Of a stretch of DNA of 64,000 nucleotides, positions 62,601 to 64,000 are shown one piece after another. Position numbers and translations under genes: made by a program. Source of the stretch: Alicyclobacillus_A sp963788285. Its GTDB lineage: Bacteria; Bacillota; Bacilli; Alicyclobacillales; Alicyclobacillaceae. The notes under the pieces were generated by a model. It saw only the letters and a list, made by a program, of their open reading frames with translations, ran no database searches and was not told the DNA's origin. Numbering within the stretch: the first letter of the stretch is position 1; each line of letters starts with the position of its first letter. Where the stretch lies: NCBI GenBank assembly GCA_963788285.1, contig CAWBGB010000019.1, forward strand, positions 124,001-188,000, written 5' to 3'.

Positions 62601-63213
62601 GGTACAGTTGAGCGCAATTGACGAGTGGAAACGCCTGTCCGAACGCATTCAATTCTTGGAGCGGGAACGCACAGACCTGGAAGAAGCGCGCAGTCACCTC
62701 GAGTCGGTGATTGAGGAGATTGATGAGGAAATGTCGAAGCGCTTCGCGCAGACCTTTGAACAGATTCGCACAGAATTCCAGATTTCGTTTCGTCAGTTAT
62801 TCGGAGGAGGCCATGCGGATCTGACGCTCACCAATCCGGAAGACTTGCTCAGCACTGGCATTGATGTGATTGCACAGCCTCCCGGAAAGAAACTGCAAAA
62901 CCTGAACTTGTTGTCCGGTGGCGAGCGTGCACTTACTGCAATGGCCCTGCTCTTTGCCATTCTCAAGGTGCGGCCTGTTCCGTTCTGTGTGCTGGACGAA
63001 GTAGAGGCTGCTTTGGATGAAGCCAACGTGAGCCGATTTGCGCAACAACTCCGTCGATTTTCGACGGACACGCAGTTTATCGTCATTACGCACAGGCGTG
63101 GCACGATGGAAGAGGCGGACGCATTGTACGGGGTGACGATGCAGGAATCTGGGATTTCGACGTTGATTGGCGTGCGCCTTACCGACGTGGATGTAGAGAC
63201 GGAGCCTGCGTGA
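59638..63213 (+). CDS. smc: Chromosome condensation protein Smc
   Basis: A full 1191-residue SMC ATPase. Walker A GPNGSGKSNI is at about 31-40; a coiled coil runs to about residue 488; a hinge of about 180 residues follows (GYDGYALGAKTVLQNAAKG through VSPGGVMSGGS); a second coiled coil leads back to the head. The head has the signature LLSGGERALTA near 1091-1101 and Walker B FCVLDEVEAALDEA. With ScpA/ScpB it organises the chromosome. GTG 59638 lies within rnc. Confidence 0.96.
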   Translation: MFLKKIDVIGFKSFADKTSIEFSPGITAVVGPNGSGKSNIADAIRWVLGEQSARNLRGSKMEDVIFAGSDSRRPTNFCEVSLTLDNSDGHLPVQFNEVVITRRVYRSGESEYLLNKQPCRLKDILELFMDSGMGRESYSIIGQGRIEEMLSTRPEDRRGPFEDAAGIVKYKFRRREAERKLAETAANIVRVDDILSELERQAGPLEKEAQRAEQYRQYEQELTALDISLLVRDIELLQERWKDVAANVDQAARQRQIASEVLKQSDLRLQQAKAKFDAKNAEAEAVQKQLLEAVESRQRTEGNLELARERAKNAEQSIADRERQRSQMSEDKQALESQVHALSERKGRVEAQLQIKTAELEAAAYAVDPAERQRLEREIEQLNADLIEYHHKAAALRNELKMSEESMSQEGRKKARLEEDRQRWEQELQKYQELRKRLHEEGNQVMEVLHRNAVELDETSHSLRERAQEEASVVTKIHQAKSLVASLQSKYELLRELEEGYDGYALGAKTVLQNAAKGRLQGVHGPLASLVQVPKQYETAIETALGGTVQNIVVSTEADARAAIEMLKQRQAGRATFMPLSVIRGRSIAPGELAKVTGVEGYVGVASDLVRCAPEYTEVVRHLLGNVLVAQKLIHANEIARKLEYRVRIVTLEGDIVSPGGVMSGGSHVRKGPGLLGRSREKNDVERQIREAEQAVADWEAKQAALRAEMTSLQQHQKRLLDENENLKKTLNALETESREAAANEQNAADRLQNVMWEFEQLNTGQQVWEERLEQARRQLQETESKLARIEQAIAQKRRELQEREKAVESAQESLTALRVEVATLTQESDVLKGQLRELADRSRRIATRESQLLNEITEFSATQSACLQEIADTEQRLQELTDVVRDLEARLAVIRQERQYMEASVIEAEKVYRAQQQAVTSADEQLHRAEVLAERTDMELNHALRKMGDNYHMTYEWAKEHYPAVENEEESKRVADSLRRKMAALGEVQLSAIDEWKRLSERIQFLERERTDLEEARSHLESVIEEIDEEMSKRFAQTFEQIRTEFQISFRQLFGGGHADLTLTNPEDLLSTGIDVIAQPPGKKLQNLNLLSGGERALTAMALLFAILKVRPVPFCVLDEVEAALDEANVSRFAQQLRRFSTDTQFIVITHRRGTMEEADALYGVTMQESGISTLIGVRLTDVDVETEPA

Positions 63214-63264
63214 GGTTCACGCACGCCGCCGGCGTCTAGACTGATTGAAGGTGGTGGATTCTGA

Positions 63265-64000
63265 GTGGGGTTGTTGGACAAATTCCGCAGGGGTTTGGAG
63301 AAAAGTAGAGAAGCCGTGTTCGGACGGCTCGGGCGGATGTTCCAGGGGCGGAAACTGGACGAATCGGTCTACGAGGACATGGAAGAAATTCTGATTTCTG
63401 CCGACATTGGGGTAGATACCTCACTGTGGCTGATTGAACGCGTTCGCAAACTGGCGAAAGAACAGCGTGTCACAGATGCTGAAGCGTTGCCGCCTTTGCT
63501 ACAGCAAGCGATGGAAGAGGTACTGGCGGACTGCGACATATCGATGCGCACCGCTTCCGAAGGACCCACCTTGTACTTGTTTGTGGGTGTCAACGGCGTC
63601 GGCAAGACTACGACGATTGGAAAGCTGGCACACCGTTATGTGCAAGAAGGCAAAAAGGTCATCATGGCTGCCGGAGACACGTTCCGCGCGGCTGCTATCG
63701 AGCAGCTGGTGGAATGGGGAAATCGCGTTGGTTGTGACGTGGTGCGCCACACGCAAGGGTCCGATCCAGCGGCGGTCGTGTATGACGCCATTGTGGCCGC
63801 CAAGTCTCGGGGGATTGACATCATTCTGTGTGACACCGCTGGAAGGCTTCACAACAAGGCAAATCTTATGGCTGAATTGGCCAAGATCCGAAAGGTCGTA
63901 ACCCGTGAGATGCCTGATGCGCCCCACGAAGTTTTACTCGTCGTTGACGGAACGACGGGTCAAAACGCGATACACCAGGCGGAGGCGTTTAAGGAAGTTG
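63265..64000 (+). CDS. ftsY: Signal recognition particle receptor FtsY, 5' part
   Basis: The frame is open to the window end (245 complete codons). It starts MGLLDKFRRGLEKSREAVFG, without the long acidic extension of Gram-negative FtsY. The N domain is followed by the SRP-GTPase G domain with GVNGVGKTTTIGKLAHRY, AAGDTFRAAAIEQL, the I-box, DTAGRLHNKANLM, and the beginning of VLLVVDGTTGQNA. AAGGTGGTGG lies eight bases before the GTG. The order rnc-smc-ftsY is the B. subtilis one. Confidence 0.94.
   Translation, partial: MGLLDKFRRGLEKSREAVFGRLGRMFQGRKLDESVYEDMEEILISADIGVDTSLWLIERVRKLAKEQRVTDAEALPPLLQQAMEEVLADCDISMRTASEGPTLYLFVGVNGVGKTTTIGKLAHRYVQEGKKVIMAAGDTFRAAAIEQLVEWGNRVGCDVVRHTQGSDPAAVVYDAIVAAKSRGIDIILCDTAGRLHNKANLMAELAKIRKVVTREMPDAPHEVLLVVDGTTGQNAIHQAEAFKEV

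Overview
The window reads as one contiguous chromosomal stretch of a spore-forming member of the Bacillales. The gene order follows the Bacillus subtilis sigG-to-pyrE and rqcH-to-ftsY region closely. It carries sporulation genes (sigG, ylmC/ymxH type, spoVM), divIVA, remA and a PyrR-attenuated pyr operon. Moderately high G+C by eye, very frequent GTG/TTG starts, and a UDP-sulfoquinovose synthase gene point to an Alicyclobacillus-like organism. That placement is inference, not proven. I see no prophage, insertion sequence, CRISPR array, tRNA or rRNA.

Layout. 1-6945: 3' part of sigG, then ylmC, pgeF, ylmE, ylmG, ylmH, divIVA, a small antisense membrane-protein gene, a DksA/TraR-type gene, lspA and an RluD-type pseudouridine synthase; sepF and ileS, expected here, are missing. 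7014-15826: pyr operon (pyrR-pyrB-pyrC-carA-carB-pyrF-pyrE) behind a sigma-A-like promoter and a PyrR-binding attenuator; pyrP, pyrK and pyrD are absent. 15827-19666: a broken Rieske protein gene, glutamate dehydrogenase and a DUF2254-like membrane protein. 19746-43789: rqcH, a P-type Ca-ATPase, yicC, remA, gmk, rpoZ, coaBC, priA, def, fmt, rsmB, rlmN, the PrpC/PrkC phosphatase-kinase pair, rsgA, rpe, spoVM (26 codons), rpmB, an Asp23 protein, fakA and recG.

43859-49233 is an envelope-lipid block: psd, a 36-codon candidate gene, a UDP-sulfoquinovose synthase, an adjoining GT4 glycosyltransferase, a GtrA protein, and a convergent amidase gene split by a frameshift in a run of seven A. 49793-52552 holds rsmD, coaD, a patatin-like esterase, DUF177 and rpmF. 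52765-64000 is the fatty-acid block fapR-plsX-fabH-fabD-fabG-acpP-fabF followed by rnc, smc and the 5' part of ftsY.

The most unusual signal is a small intergenic inverted-repeat element seen three times (about 15.9, 26.8 and 33.5 kb). Its arms are conserved, and one position changes in both arms together, as expected for a structured RNA or a maintained hairpin. Other points of note are the two broken genes, the hidden spoVM gene, the 36-codon gene whose ribosome site lies in a hairpin, and the missing members of otherwise conserved gene strings.
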